Below are positions 33,463 to 44,500 of a stretch of 64,000 nt of DNA, in pieces. Every line of letters begins with the position of its first letter. Position 1 is the first letter of the stretch. The DNA lies in NCBI GenBank assembly GCA_022925895.1, contig JAKSYS010000008.1:1-64000 (forward strand). The letters are read 5' to 3'. The DNA is from Fragilaria crotonensis (taxonomy: Eukaryota; Bacillariophyta; Fragilariophyceae; Fragilariales; Fragilariaceae). Position numbers and translations under genes: made by a program. The notes beneath the pieces are model-generated. The model saw only the letters and a list, made by a program, of their open reading frames with translations, did no database searches and had not been told where the DNA came from.

Positions 33463-35957
33463 CCCCGTATTTGCACTTTTTTGGATATGCCTCCCCTTAT
33501 CTTGGATATTGTCCATTGGGCTCCAGACTTGCCATTTTTCCTTGAAACCCTGAAAGGTTCAAATAGGCAATTGCTAAATATTGTTTTTATAGAGTTATGA
33601 AACAAAATCTCAGTGTAAAAATATAAGGTGATTTTTGTTGTGCTTTATCAACCAGGACATATGACATTTTTAAAAGTATCACCAGCTTGCCATCTATGGT
33701 ATCCAGCCTTTACAATTTATAGATGACTGCGCCGTTCTTGCCAATAATTCTCCAGCCTAGTATGGGTACTGTGGTTTTCTGGTACAAACCGGTAGACTCT
33801 CCTCTCTGCTAGTAGCTACAACAGCAAAATGAAATTTGAATGCTTGCCCCCAGTTTTCAGAGCAAAATCTTGCTTGTACTGTCCGTATACAGTACTTGTA
33901 AAAGAAAATCTGCCTTCACCAATTATGCACGCGCACGTCTGTCGTATGCATCATACCAGTGTATGACATCGGCTGGCCGCGGCCGTCGGTAATATAAGCC
34001 TCGGCCGAAAATGGAATATCCTTCCCCAAGACTAGTGTCTATCCTCAACAGGAGCCTGCAGGAGGACTTCCAGCAGTTGTTGCGCTCAATGAAGCGCCAG
34101 AACCAACTCAAGTGCTGCCAAGCAGGTTTGTAAGAGATGGTCAGCATGGTGCCAAAGCTCATGGCACTCAATGGTTCCAAGCATCCCACATAGATCCACC
34201 ATTGAATTGTATTGTTCCCTTTTGCGTTTGGAGTGTGCAAAATATGGTTCTTGAAGACGTCTTGGTTCCGGGTGCAAATACTGCTGCGATCAATAATATG
34301 ACGCCACTGGATTTTTTTCTTCTGAAGTTTCCCCCGAAGCAGCTTATTGATATGGTTACCCTGACCAACGCCAAACTCACAAAGTTGGAGCTTGACAAGA
34401 CAAACAGCAGTGAAATGTTGAAATTCTTTGGCATCATCTTGTTAACGACAAAGTTTGAGTTTACCTAAAGGGCGAGCTTGTGGTTGACAGTGGCACCGTC
34501 AAAGCAATGCACAGATTTGATGACCAATTTGGGCAGTGAGGTGGAGTCACCAACCTTCTGCTCCAGGAGACACGGAATCATCAGAGCAATACCGAACTTC
34601 ACTGACCACCGCGCAAATTATTTCAGTCCCTCAGATTGCATCTGTATTAATGAGTCCATGAGCCGTTGGTATGGACAGGGGGGCCATTGGATCAATCATG
34701 GCCTCCCTCAATACGTTGCGATTGACCGTAAGCCCGAAAATGGGTGCGAAATTCAGAATGCTGCATGTGGTCGAAGCGGAGTAATGTTTCGTCTTGAGTT
34801 GGTGAAGGGGATTGATCTTGTTGGCAAGAAGGATGACAATGATGATCCACCAACCAACGCAAGTCTCCTGCATGGGATGAATGTATTGAAACACGTTGTC
34901 TTGCCCTGGTTTGGTCCCAACAGGATTGTGTGCTGACTCGTACTTTGCTATACTTTGCTTTGGTTGGGGCGGCAAGGGAGTTGTACAGAAATGGCCTCCG
35001 ATTCATTGGCATGGTCAAGACAGCCACAAAAGGTTCAATGGCAACTTTGTTGCACTGGCTTCAGATCCTGCCGACAATCAGGATCCTACTATGGAAGCGT
35101 ATGTAGTATGGATGGATCGCGAGCAGAGGTACTAATTCATTGCAACGGCAGGATCACATGCTGAAGGAACTCCATATTCTTGCTGCCGCTGGCGGCAAGT
35201 AAAAAAAACAGCCAAATGCACCTCAAGAGAAGGTCACTTTGTCAATCAAACAACCGCAAATCACCAAAACCTACTGTTAAACTTGCGCTGCTATCAACAG
35301 GCATAATAGATACCGCCAAGATCATGATCCAAGAATTGAAAAAGGATTGAAACGAAAGATTGGTTGGTTCACGTTAATCTATCAATCTTTGCCAATGATT
35401 GTTGTCAATACTTAGCTGGTATACAATGATGCCTTCAAAAACACCCAACAACGAGAGACCGAGCGAGTGTTCACAAAAGAGCTTTTACTCTTTTCTTGCC
35501 GAAGAGTTTATTGATATTTGCTACGACGATTGGGGACGAGCAACTCAACCCTGATCATTGCCAAATAAAGTGTCATATCAAGATGCTTGCATCAGGGCAG
35601 TTGAAAGTTGAAGCCCACGCGCTGGTGTTCTCACTCATTTAACTCCAGGTAAGAGGCTGAAGAACAGTTAAGGTGAGAAGACAACGTTTAATCTTTTAGA
35701 TACCAAGGCCAATGTAAAGAGTGTCAAAAGAAGACGACTTGGCAATGCTGTGACTTTGGTGACAACAATGGAAAACGGTGCTTTTTGGACCACATTGCTT
35801 GCAACTATGCACACCTTGATGAATTTTAAACATAGTGTCAAGAATGTTTAAATCATATTTCATTAGTGTCAACATAATTGTATAGAATATCATGGTCAAC
35901 TCCATTTCTAGTAGTGTTCAGTATTTTATCCACGCATTCTCGAAAAAATGGATGGGG
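33463..35957 (+). mobile_element. piggyBac-type DNA transposon with TTAA flanks, inactive
   Basis: Ends proposed from TTAA at 33459-33462 followed by CCCCGT, and ATGGGG followed by TTAA at 35958-35961; piggyBac elements target TTAA and their ends often begin with C runs. The 2495-bp length fits the superfamily. The terminal repeat is short and imperfect, so the exact ends are inferred. The transposase inside is broken (separate entry). Confidence 0.6.
34112..35200 (+). pseudogene. piggyBac-like transposase relic (DDE_Tnp_1_7)
   Basis: Matches from memory the diatom piggyBac transposase: LTPLDFFLLMFPPKQLI-like text at 34300-34350 (here MTPLDFFLLKFPPKQLID), FFGIILLTTKFEFT, then DHRANYFSPSDCICINESMS, RWYGQGGHWINHGLP, YVAIDRKPENGCEIQNAACG and, in another frame, CADSYFA. 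The first acidic catalytic position lies in the INES block where the family has VDES, so a key Asp reads Asn. A stop after FEFT (34466), a frame change before VAPSK, a further frame change near 34935 and a stop near 35135 break it. The N-terminal part of the usual roughly 600-residue protein is also missing or unreadable. Confidence 0.8.
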
Positions 35958-36039
35958 TTAATTAACCCCATGGCTCCAGGAGGCTCGATGCTAGCTACTA
36001 GTCTGCCACAAGGTAAAGGAGAATTGGATTTATCCTTCT

Positions 36040-36440
36040 AATAATATAGTTGAGGTCTTCTCACAACATGATGTTGGAGTCCAGATTATGCACTTATGCC
36101 TTATGCATCATTAGCTACTACTACTAATGCTGTGGGCACCAACTACTAGTAGTTCAAGCATGGTGTACAGATCAGATATAAGGCATATGTTGCGTTTTCT
36201 GCATAGCTATACATCCTGGCATTGTTGTTGTGGAGTTCAGATTATGCACTTAACTCATGCTTCATCACCAATTAGTGTTAATAGTGGTGCCAACAAGTGC
36301 AGGCCATAACATCACATAAAACAGTAATAATGACACCATGAGCACGGCATCAAGAAGATCAGATGAAAGGCATGTATTGGTTTCCTCCATGCATCAATGA
36401 GACACTGTGACAATATTGTTGAGGTCTTCTCACATTTTTT
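36040..36440 (+). repeat. Degenerate direct repeats around ATTATGCACTTA and TTGAGGTCTTCTCAC
   Basis: GAGTCCAGATTATGCACTTA near 36080 recurs as GAGTTCAGATTATGCACTTA near 36232; TTGAGGTCTTCTCAC occurs near 36050 and 36418; AGATCAGAT-AAGGCAT near 36169 and 36356. A tandem unit of roughly 150-190 bp has diverged. No gene. Confidence 0.6.
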
Positions 36441-36500
36441 AGGTCAGTGCAAATACTGGTACCTGCATGCAGCACTACCAAAGGCTTTAAATTATATGTT

Positions 36501-36535
36501 TAGGGCCATAGGGCCATAGGCCATAGGCCATAGGG
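36501..36535 (+). repeat. 7/8-bp tandem repeat (TAGG(G)CCA)
   Basis: Two 8-bp and two 7-bp units in a row plus a partial one. Confidence 0.85.
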
Positions 36536-37096
36536 TTTCGGCCAGGGCGGTTTCGATCCAGCGATGGAGCTGCCGGCGGCAAGTACAACGTAGCGGAGCA
36601 TCGGACGGCCACGACCACCGCCAGGATTTCAGTACTGGTACCAGGTACCTGGTACAACGTACTGATTGTCATGCACTGATGCATACTGCATACTGCATAC
36701 TACAGTACTTGTACCTGACACTGTCGTGCTTCGAGAATGTCGTACGTATATGTACTTACAGTATTTGTACCGGTACTTGATACTTGATACTTGGCATCGT
36801 ACACCTGTTTTTAAAAAACGATGAGAGAATGTGGATTGTCGTGTCACGTGTATATGCATCATACATGTAAGATACGTGTGGTGCTTGTACTCCGGTACTT
36901 GGTACCAGCGGTACAAGTACCAGGTACGGCGAAACGTTCGACACTTGTATAACATATATGCATATATATGAATACCATCATCCGATCATGCGTCCATGGT
37001 TGGTTGATAGTTGATAGTTGGTGTCATATGAAACCATGTATGCATATCTGGCACAGATTACTGATACATACTCGCCATACATGTACAATTGTCAAC
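36536..37096. promoter_or_regulatory. GTAC-rich upstream region of the plastid-protein gene
   Basis: Contains GGTACCAGGTACCTGGTAC-type words near 36635-36655 and 36895-36930, an AT-rich TATATGCATATATATG stretch near 36953-36970, and a TTGATAG heptamer pair at about 37003-37020. Promoter role inferred from position. Confidence 0.4.
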
Positions 37097-37768
37097 ATGA
37101 CTGCCCCACGTCGTCGTTTTCATCTGCTGTCGTCGCTGGTGGTGGTGCCGTTGCTCTCATCAGCCTTTGTATGCATACCACCTCATCCGCGATACGCTTT
37201 CTTCCCGTCGGTCAGCCATGCCAAGAAAACACTTGACGATGAGACGGTTTGGAGGCTTCGATTCTTTTTGAATCGTATCCCTACTGAACTCGGCAAGAGG
37301 GTAGACGAAACCTTTACACTGGATGTGAATTTCATCGAGGATTCAGGATATGAACCTCCACAGGGGATTGTCAAACAAATCGTGAACGTTCTCCCTGCTC
37401 AAGAGAACTCCGTCGGCCCATCACTAAAGATCGAGAAAAGTCGTTGGCAGCTGTCCGAGGACCCCAATGATCGAAAGGATGGGCTTTGGATTTGGGGCCT
37501 ATTCTCGGAGCCTCTTTATCCGTTTCTACTTCTGAATATAGAGACGTCCAGAGTACCCCTACTTGCTGACGATGGGGACTTCATCAAACCGCTTCAGCTG
37601 TTTGCGCAAATCACACATTCGAGAGACACGAAAGAAGGAGTCGTGTTGAGCAGTGCGGAGTTGAAGGTTCGAGACATTCTAACCGTCAAAGCTGATCCTT
37701 TTGGAGCTGCGACGGTAGATTTGTATGAAGAGGTTTTGGTCGGGAAATTGAACATTCAAGCGCTCTGA
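37097..37768 (+). CDS. Conserved protein, predicted plastid-targeted
   Basis: 223 residues from ATG 37097; I prefer this start over an upstream in-frame ATG at 36968 because it gives a signal-like leader: MTAPRRRFHLLSSLVVVPLL followed by SSAF-VC. Diatom plastid proteins carry a bipartite leader whose signal-cleavage site has an ASAF motif with Phe after the cut, so SSAF fits. The mature part (VWRLRFFLNRIPTELGKRVD, then KDGLWIWGLFSEPLYPFLLL) shows no known catalytic motif; I do not recognise the family. Weak resemblance to conserved stramenopile plastid proteins is an impression. Single exon, isolated from its neighbours. Function unknown. Confidence 0.7.
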   Translation: MTAPRRRFHLLSSLVVVPLLSSAFVCIPPHPRYAFFPSVSHAKKTLDDETVWRLRFFLNRIPTELGKRVDETFTLDVNFIEDSGYEPPQGIVKQIVNVLPAQENSVGPSLKIEKSRWQLSEDPNDRKDGLWIWGLFSEPLYPFLLLNIETSRVPLLADDGDFIKPLQLFAQITHSRDTKEGVVLSSAELKVRDILTVKADPFGAATVDLYEEVLVGKLNIQAL

Positions 37769-38392
37769 AAATCCTGCTTTGAAAATCCTACTTTGAATAC
37801 CTTAGCATCCTAAGTGCAGCGTTGTCTTTCACTTCGTCGTTTTTGACTGTCATGGCCGCGTTGGATCAAAGTTATCAAGTACGACCATCGTTTGGGTCTA
37901 ACTTCCGCGTATTTCCTCATGCAAAACGCATGTGGTTCGAATCCGATCTCGTGTAAAATCCGTCGGTCATTTGTGACTTCAGCCTGAACCGAACTGAGAA
38001 TCAGAACGATCGTTTAAGCTTACCTACTGTAGAAGTAGACGATGGAGCATATCAGTCGATGGGAAAATCCGATGACAAGTATGGATTGCGGTTGTAGGTG
38101 TATGACATCTCGAGGTGGACGGGACCTAGTGCTGACCATCCAGTGGGCACACTAATGTGAACCACAGAAACATCGGTTTCACCTACTATTATGTGGTCAC
38201 ATGAGCGCATAACTTTCATTTCGGTCAAAGCATTTTCTGATAATGTTTATTTTCTAGAAACTGGCACTCCGAGGAGTGAGAAGCATTGTTTCCTGGTCGT
38301 AGCGCGTCAGGAACCCCGTACGAAGGAGTCAGGGCCGACAGGATGGATCTTCCTTGTCAGCACCATGACGTGATACGATACCTCGCACGAAT
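37769..38392. other. Intergenic between convergent genes, no gene seen
   Basis: Holds the 3' ends of the plastid-protein gene (+) and the exonuclease gene (-). A near-repeat AAATCCTGCTTTGAAAATCC follows the first stop codon. Nothing else supported. Confidence 0.5.
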
Positions 38393-40270
38393 CTACGGAC
38401 AAGGAAGAGAAGGTTTCTCGTCTAAAGCAAGTCTCTTGTTGACCCTTTCGTGCACCATTTTTCTCACACGAATGTACCCTCCATTACGAAGGAAAACCTT
38501 CTTCTGGAGTCTGCCGGAGGCGTCTGAATCTTCCTCTCCCTCGAGACTTGCGAATGCCAAATTGGCATGCTTTGGGGAGGCAAACGTTAGCACTGTCTTA
38601 CCATTGTCTCCGTTGAACTCAACATCTTGAATTCCTGTTGGTTGGATAGAGGTATGGTTCAAGAACATGATCTCCAGATGATTTTTTTGGCAAATCTTCG
38701 GTACGCGATGGATAAAGAGCTGGGAAGGGGCTAACTTGTTCTTCGTTGACTTTGTCCTTTCGACCGGCTCGACATCGCCGCGCTTTTCTAACCAAACTTC
38801 GAGGCAACGAAAAGCCATAAGAGCGTCGTTGACAGAATCGTGAGTCTTGGGCATGTCCATCGAAAGAAGCGCCTTTGTAATGTCTTTCAATCCGGGGTTC
38901 GCATCTGGTTCATCCTTGACCGAAAAAAGATATGACGAGTCAACAACACATTGATGTTCCATTCTAATTGCAGCTAGATCGTTGTAGACTGCATGGCCAA
39001 GAATTACGGTTTCCTCGCTGCACAGCGCCAACAAGAATGCCTGCGCATGCTGAATAGTGAATTCGACGTTCTCGAGATGTTTCTTTTCGATTCCGTTCAC
39101 CCAGGTCCGGTAATCAGTAACCGGCCACGGAGGCTTCACCAAAGTGTCCAAAAGCACTTCTTCAGGATTGTCCCCGTTGACAATACTGAGACGGCACAAA
39201 GCCCTGTGGTTCTTCAATCCTGTCACTGGGTCTTGGGTCTCACACATCTCACAATCGATAGCAATTGTTTGAGGATTGTTCTTACACCAATTGCCAAACG
39301 GTTTCGCCTTTATCCAGTCTGACGGCATCGCACATCCATTTGTTGTATCTTGCTCTCTGAGTTTCTGGAAGTCATACGCAGCGGTGTAGCGTGAGTTTTC
39401 ACGCGTCTTGATAACTGCAGTTAGCCACCTCCGCCCTGCAGCAGTCGATTTTGGAAGGGGGAGATTTGCGACCGTTTTATTCGAGGAGTCGCCCATATCT
39501 TGTGAGTCCTTGACTTGGAAGCCAGGAATGGAGAAAGAAGCGATTGGGAGGTTCAACTGTCGAAAACTTGGCGCAGCATTGCCCTTTGGTGGCTCTACTT
39601 TGGCTGACTTACTTGCTGGAATTTTGGATTGTGATACAACTGGACCCTTCTGAGCCCTGAAGGAGGGGTCGTCTTCCGAAGGCTTTGCTTTTTTGGTTGG
39701 GCGAGGTGATTTTGATTGAGCCGTCCCTTTTGGTGCTGCAAAGATATCTCCATCCCCACTCCTCCTATTCCTCTTCGGCTTACCGATAGGTTCTTGGGTG
39801 CCATTAGCATTTGGATCACTTGCTGTGCTAGGGATTGCAACGGTCTCTCCATCACTAATAAGGATGGTTGGTTGCTCATGGAGAAACCTGCACTTGTCAC
39901 CACTCTTGCAACCGTTGGTCGACGTGAAGAAGACACAGGCACTGTTTCTTTTCTTCTTCTCCTCCGGCTTCCTAACAGACTCTTCCCGTTTCACTCGCAC
40001 GGCCAGCGACTGCTGGATTTCACCCTTTGCAGGTGCAATCGAAACACGAAGGGGATTGCATCCGCCTTCGCTCTCGCTGCTCACAAGTGAAGCAGAGCGC
40101 TCTCGCTGAGGGGCTGCCACAACAATTTCCTGTCGGGGCGCAGATTGATGCTCATGGACGAATTTGCAGTTCGTTCCGTTTTTGCATCCTTCTGGAGAAG
40201 CAAAGAATGCGCAGGGGGCAGGTCTTCCATCATCGTCAGCTTTGAACAGCTTATATCTCTTGGCAGACAT
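38393..40270 (-). CDS. CCCH zinc-finger 3'-5' RNA exonuclease with RRM-like C-terminus (REXO1/SDN type)
   Basis: DEDDh exonucleases of the REXO family trim RNA 3' ends; plant SDN members degrade small RNAs and carry a C-terminal RRM. This 625-residue, single-exon protein has two CCCH fingers of the C-x8-C-x5-C-x3-H type (CAFFASPEGCKNGTNCKFVH near residue 20 and CVFFTSTNGCKSGDKCRFLH near residue 112), a basic Ser/Pro-rich linker, and an exonuclease domain with the full DEDDh set: D339 and E341 in IAIDCEMCE, D431 in GHAVYNDLAAI, H477 and D482 in THDSVNDA. The C-terminal 110 residues (LFIHRVPKICQKNHLEIMF, GKTVLTFASPKHANLAFASL) look like a divergent RRM. Likely RNA-binding and active; the substrate is unknown. 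The order finger-finger-nuclease-RRM is the notable part. Confidence 0.88.
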   Translation of the reverse strand: MSAKRYKLFKADDDGRPAPCAFFASPEGCKNGTNCKFVHEHQSAPRQEIVVAAPQRERSASLVSSESEGGCNPLRVSIAPAKGEIQQSLAVRVKREESVRKPEEKKKRNSACVFFTSTNGCKSGDKCRFLHEQPTILISDGETVAIPSTASDPNANGTQEPIGKPKRNRRSGDGDIFAAPKGTAQSKSPRPTKKAKPSEDDPSFRAQKGPVVSQSKIPASKSAKVEPPKGNAAPSFRQLNLPIASFSIPGFQVKDSQDMGDSSNKTVANLPLPKSTAAGRRWLTAVIKTRENSRYTAAYDFQKLREQDTTNGCAMPSDWIKAKPFGNWCKNNPQTIAIDCEMCETQDPVTGLKNHRALCRLSIVNGDNPEEVLLDTLVKPPWPVTDYRTWVNGIEKKHLENVEFTIQHAQAFLLALCSEETVILGHAVYNDLAAIRMEHQCVVDSSYLFSVKDEPDANPGLKDITKALLSMDMPKTHDSVNDALMAFRCLEVWLEKRGDVEPVERTKSTKNKLAPSQLFIHRVPKICQKNHLEIMFLNHTSIQPTGIQDVEFNGDNGKTVLTFASPKHANLAFASLEGEEDSDASGRLQKKVFLRNGGYIRVRKMVHERVNKRLALDEKPSLPCP

Positions 40271-41177
40271 GTTGGTTAATGTGACAGAACACAGAACAAA
40301 TGTTCACGCAGCAACCTTTTAACTTCGTTTGTTTTGACATCAGACAGATCGCATACTCGATTCTAACTCCAAGGTTCATACACGGGTCGTGTTCATGTAG
40401 AGTACCACGGTAGTCGTATCGTACCAGGAGAACTCATATATGAAAAGGACAAAAGGACTATCCTGGGGGAAAACAGGCGAGGAAATAAATGGACACGAAG
40501 GTAGTAACACCGGACGACGCTCTGCCGTCGTCTGATACTGTACTCGTCAGTACACTGTACATCCTGCATATGGAAGATATGGAGTCGAATAAACATGACA
40601 TACCAGGAGACCACTGCGGTTCTGCGGTACCATACTGGAGTAATCAAGTACGGTACGCCATTATTGTACATAGACTGTACATTGTATGTCATACTGTACT
40701 GACTAGTTACTAGTCGTACTTATCCCAGCTTTTCAGTGCTGTGTTGCGAGTTGCGAGTTGCGAGTTGCGCGAAGAGTATTTCTTAAAGAGGTATGCATAC
40801 TACATGTATGTATACCGGTACCAGGTAGCACGCTCAGAGAACTCCGGAGTGTTACGTACATCGAACATACTGCGAGTACAGAACCTTACCTGAGGTACAG
40901 TACCAGGTGCATCGCAACACGTACTGTAGTACCAGGTACGCGTACCAGGTACAGACTACAACATGTCTTCATATGATACCTGGTATGACATACTTGTACT
41001 CGGAGTACAGAGTATGATACACACGAAGGACATATGTCGTACGTCGTAGCATTGCACTGGTTGCCGACGTCGTATGTACAATAGCGTCCAAAGGACGGAT
41101 GACCGAAAACGCGCGCAACATAACGGTCGCGAACACCCCTAAGTAAACGAGATTCTTAAGTAACTTAAACCTGCTGT
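40271..41177. promoter_or_regulatory. GTAC-rich intergenic upstream of the exonuclease gene
   Basis: Divergent spacer between the exonuclease gene (-) and the unknown transposon-like gene (+). Rich in GTAC/GGTACC words (40820-40960). Promoter role inferred from position. Confidence 0.45.
40744..40769 (+). repeat. Heptamer repeat (TTGCGAG), about 3.7 copies
   Basis: Perfect tandem 7-bp units in the exonuclease upstream region. Confidence 0.88.
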
Positions 41178-41297
41178 AGTTTGGGACCCAGACGAGCAGT
41201 GTCATAGGGCCCCCGTAAAGAACGCTTTTGATACCGTATCAAAAACTTTCTTTACGGGGGCCCTATCATAAGACACTGCTCGTCTGGGTCCCAAACT
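41178..41297. repeat. 120-bp near-perfect hairpin (foldback)
   Basis: The left arm starts AGTTTGGGACCCAGACGAGC and continues through GGGCCCCCGTAAAGAA. The right arm is its reverse complement, ending GCTCGTCTGGGTCCCAAACT, with the centre at GATAC-CGTATC. The only sizeable difference is a few extra bases in the right arm (CTTAT versus the left). It lies about 230 bp before the ATG of the 1029-residue protein. It could be a foldback MITE, or the left terminus of the element that carries that gene. Confidence 0.85.
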
Positions 41298-41525
41298 AAT
41301 TTTTGGACTTCATGCTCCGAAGTCATAATTAGTTTTTGATAAATCCGGGTTTCAAGGTTTCAGTCTCGTACATTTCTACGTGCGGGTCATAATAAAAAAG
41401 ATCCGGAAACCCAATTTGTACTGAGTACTCCTGTACTCGGATTACACCAGTTGATTCGAAGAAACAACGATTGAGTGAAATCATCGATCAACAGCCGGTC
41501 CAAGCATTCAGAGCACTTTGTTCTC

Positions 41526-44500
41526 ATGGTGAAGACACGTTCAGGGTGCCATGTTGTCTACTCGGAAGCGTCGTACGGACGTGCGGCAAAGAAGGAAATA
41601 ACGCGACGACGATTGAAGAGGAAATTGGAGAGTACTTTGCTTCAGCAGGTTGAAGACAATGATAATGACAGAAACTCCACACCGAGAAGACAAACAAGAG
41701 CTCAGATTCGACAAATGGAAGAACTGGCCACACCACCCAGTGCTCTCACCCGAGTGGCAACTACTCCACCAAACAACGTCACTGAGCGATTTCTAAGGGG
41801 GAGAAAGCCAATGTGTTTGGACTATGGGATTGCTCGCCATTTTTTGTTTCGAGGGCATGGCTTCTTTTTTTGCAGCCCTTGCGATTTTTGGGATGCTCTT
41901 CCAGCCGATCGAGATACGAGATGTTCGAGGGCATCGATAACATTTGCCTGCACAGCCAAACACAATTCGTTCTCACACCCTACAACGCTAGTATGCAATG
42001 GCAATCGCAGGAAAAAGGAGGACAACATACAACAAGAACTCGTAGCAATTAGTGCTACTAGTGGGGCACAAAATGACAATTCAGACTCGTCCAGTATTCT
42101 TGAGCCCTTCACTCTGCACGGAGAAGAAGAAGATGAAAGTGCTGCAGATGATGACAATCCTGCTGCTGGCGGCTATGACTGCGAGAATGCTACTTTAGTA
42201 GTACTTGACAATCAACCATTGCCATTATGTGCTGTGGATGCTTCTTCACGTTCTAGTCATGGTACTCAGCAATCGCAGGACAATAGTGATGTAAGAGAGC
42301 AGGAAGGCGTTATTGAAGAACTCAAGAAGAAGGTGCAAATGATGCGAAAGTGGAATCGAACACTCGTGCGAGAGCTGAAGAAGCTACGACAAGAAGCCAC
42401 TAAAAAGGTGGCTACTAGTACCAGCAACGAAACTGCTGGTGCCATAAACACTGACCCACAAAGCCGGAATACGTCATTTCAAAACGAAGTGATACATGCC
42501 ATTGATGGTGTGGTCAAACGATATCGTCGCTGGGGTGTTGCTCGTGTTGGTGCTCTTGTTGCAAAAGCCGTGTGGAGTGAAGAAGTATTCTTACCACATG
42601 TGCTAAAGCTTGCCAGCAGGCATCTCCGAGAAACAATCTTTACCCCGTACAATATCTTACGTGAAATGGACCTGGCAGGAGGAACCCTCTCTTATGAAGG
42701 AATTGATGTGCTCCGCCGAGTTGAGACATGTGGAGTCAAGAGATTTCGCGGCTCGATTATACCATCAAAGACAGAGATCAAGAGAACTGCTGTAATGGTG
42801 GAATGGTTTGCTCGACAGTACTGTCCTTTCGATTTGAAACATACAAACAAGGGTGAGGCTATCCAGTTTGACTTTGCAAAGACAATGCTATGCATCACAA
42901 AAGCATTTCATCTAGATGAAATCGGTAAGGCAAGGAGCCTTTCTATTGCCTCATCAATTGACGGAGCATCACTCTCCAAGAACCTATCATTCATCGCAGG
43001 TGGTATCAAAATAGTTGATCTTGCAGCTCGATGCCCGCTAACTAATAGGCCTTTACTGAACAATCCAGCAACAATGAGTGCCCAGTCACGAAACTTGTGT
43101 ATCCCCTTGAAAATAATGATGGGACGTGAAACGAAAGAAACGTTTACTGAGTTTGGCCCGCTCTTTAAGTTTTTTGACAACATTTCAGATGAAACGACAA
43201 TGCCAAAGGAGATGGAGGGTTTCAAACCATTTTCTTCGATGACAAACTGTGATTTGTCAGCACAGTGGAAAGGCCTCTGTAAAGGCGGTGCCGCAAAAGT
43301 GCACACGTTACCTTGCACTGGCTGCGCAACAGAGTCAAACAGCTTAGCCACGCCAAACAGTACTGCATGCATTCGTTGGTGCCACGAGAATTCAGCAGAC
43401 CCTGATTGGATGTGCTTCCACAAACCAATGGCGACGCCAGAACGAGTTGAGTCCATGCAGGCGGAGGTGAAGGAGCTTGTCGCAACCCTGGAAGGAGCAC
43501 TCCACGATATACAAAATGAATCAAAGATGACCCGGTTTGACGTCGAGCTGGACAATCCTTCCCAAAGCTCCACTTGTGACCCTGCATCTATTCACTATCG
43601 CCCAAACAATGCAATACAACTGCAATCTTTTGCACGTCTTGTAACAAATGAGCTTATCCTGCGAGGATTGGATGTACATGGACCTTTGGAGACACGTCGA
43701 GAAAACTTACGAGTTGCCTTGAAAGGGGAATCAACAATCAATCGGCTATCAAAAGAAATATCTCACGGCGAGGTTTGTGAAGGTGCTTATTTTTTGTTGA
43801 TGCAAACGCTTCCGTGTGTGCTTCACATGGAGAATCGAAACGGGATAAAGCTCCTCACGATGGCATTCATCGAGGGGCTGTCTAATGCAAAGAAAAGGCA
43901 TCTCTTCAATGATGTTAATGCTGAAGGCATAAGAGTGTCGCTATATGTTGCAGAAGTTGAACGACTAATCAATAGGTCAATTCTTGGGACCGAAGATGAT
44001 CCATGTCAATGGATGTGTCCGTACGATGCTCAAAAAAAGGAATTGGGCCCCATAACAATGGACAATGTCCGCACACGTCGTATCGTTGATGCACTGGACA
44101 TTGTCATAGAATTCTGCGTGACAGACGAAGACCGAAAAATGTTATGGACAACAGCACTCAATAACTACAGGACTGCAATGGTTCTACTTCGGCAGCGTGA
44201 TGACTTTACAAATACCATGATCGTATCTTATCAATCCCATGCCGACAAATTCTTCCAGGCATGGGTGCTCTTATGGCAGAAGGAGGGGATCACAAATTAT
44301 ATACACATGATGGGAGCGGGGCACATTGCAGACTATCTATACAAATGGAGAAATTTGTATCGCTACTCCCAGCAAGGATGGGAAGCGATGAATTCCCTAG
44401 TAAAAACATTCTTTTTCCGTCGCACAAGCCATGGTGGTGGAGTGCGGGGGTCAGGCAAGAAGTCCAGACTCATCCCTATTGCAAGATGGCTGCAGCGACG

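Noticed and set aside
36968-37096. Upstream ATG as the start of the plastid protein
   Set aside because: It would bury the signal-like leader inside the protein and add Cys/His/Trp-rich residues that look non-coding.
41178-41297. CRISPR repeat or transcription terminator
   Set aside because: Only one inverted repeat, no spacer array, and the context is eukaryotic.
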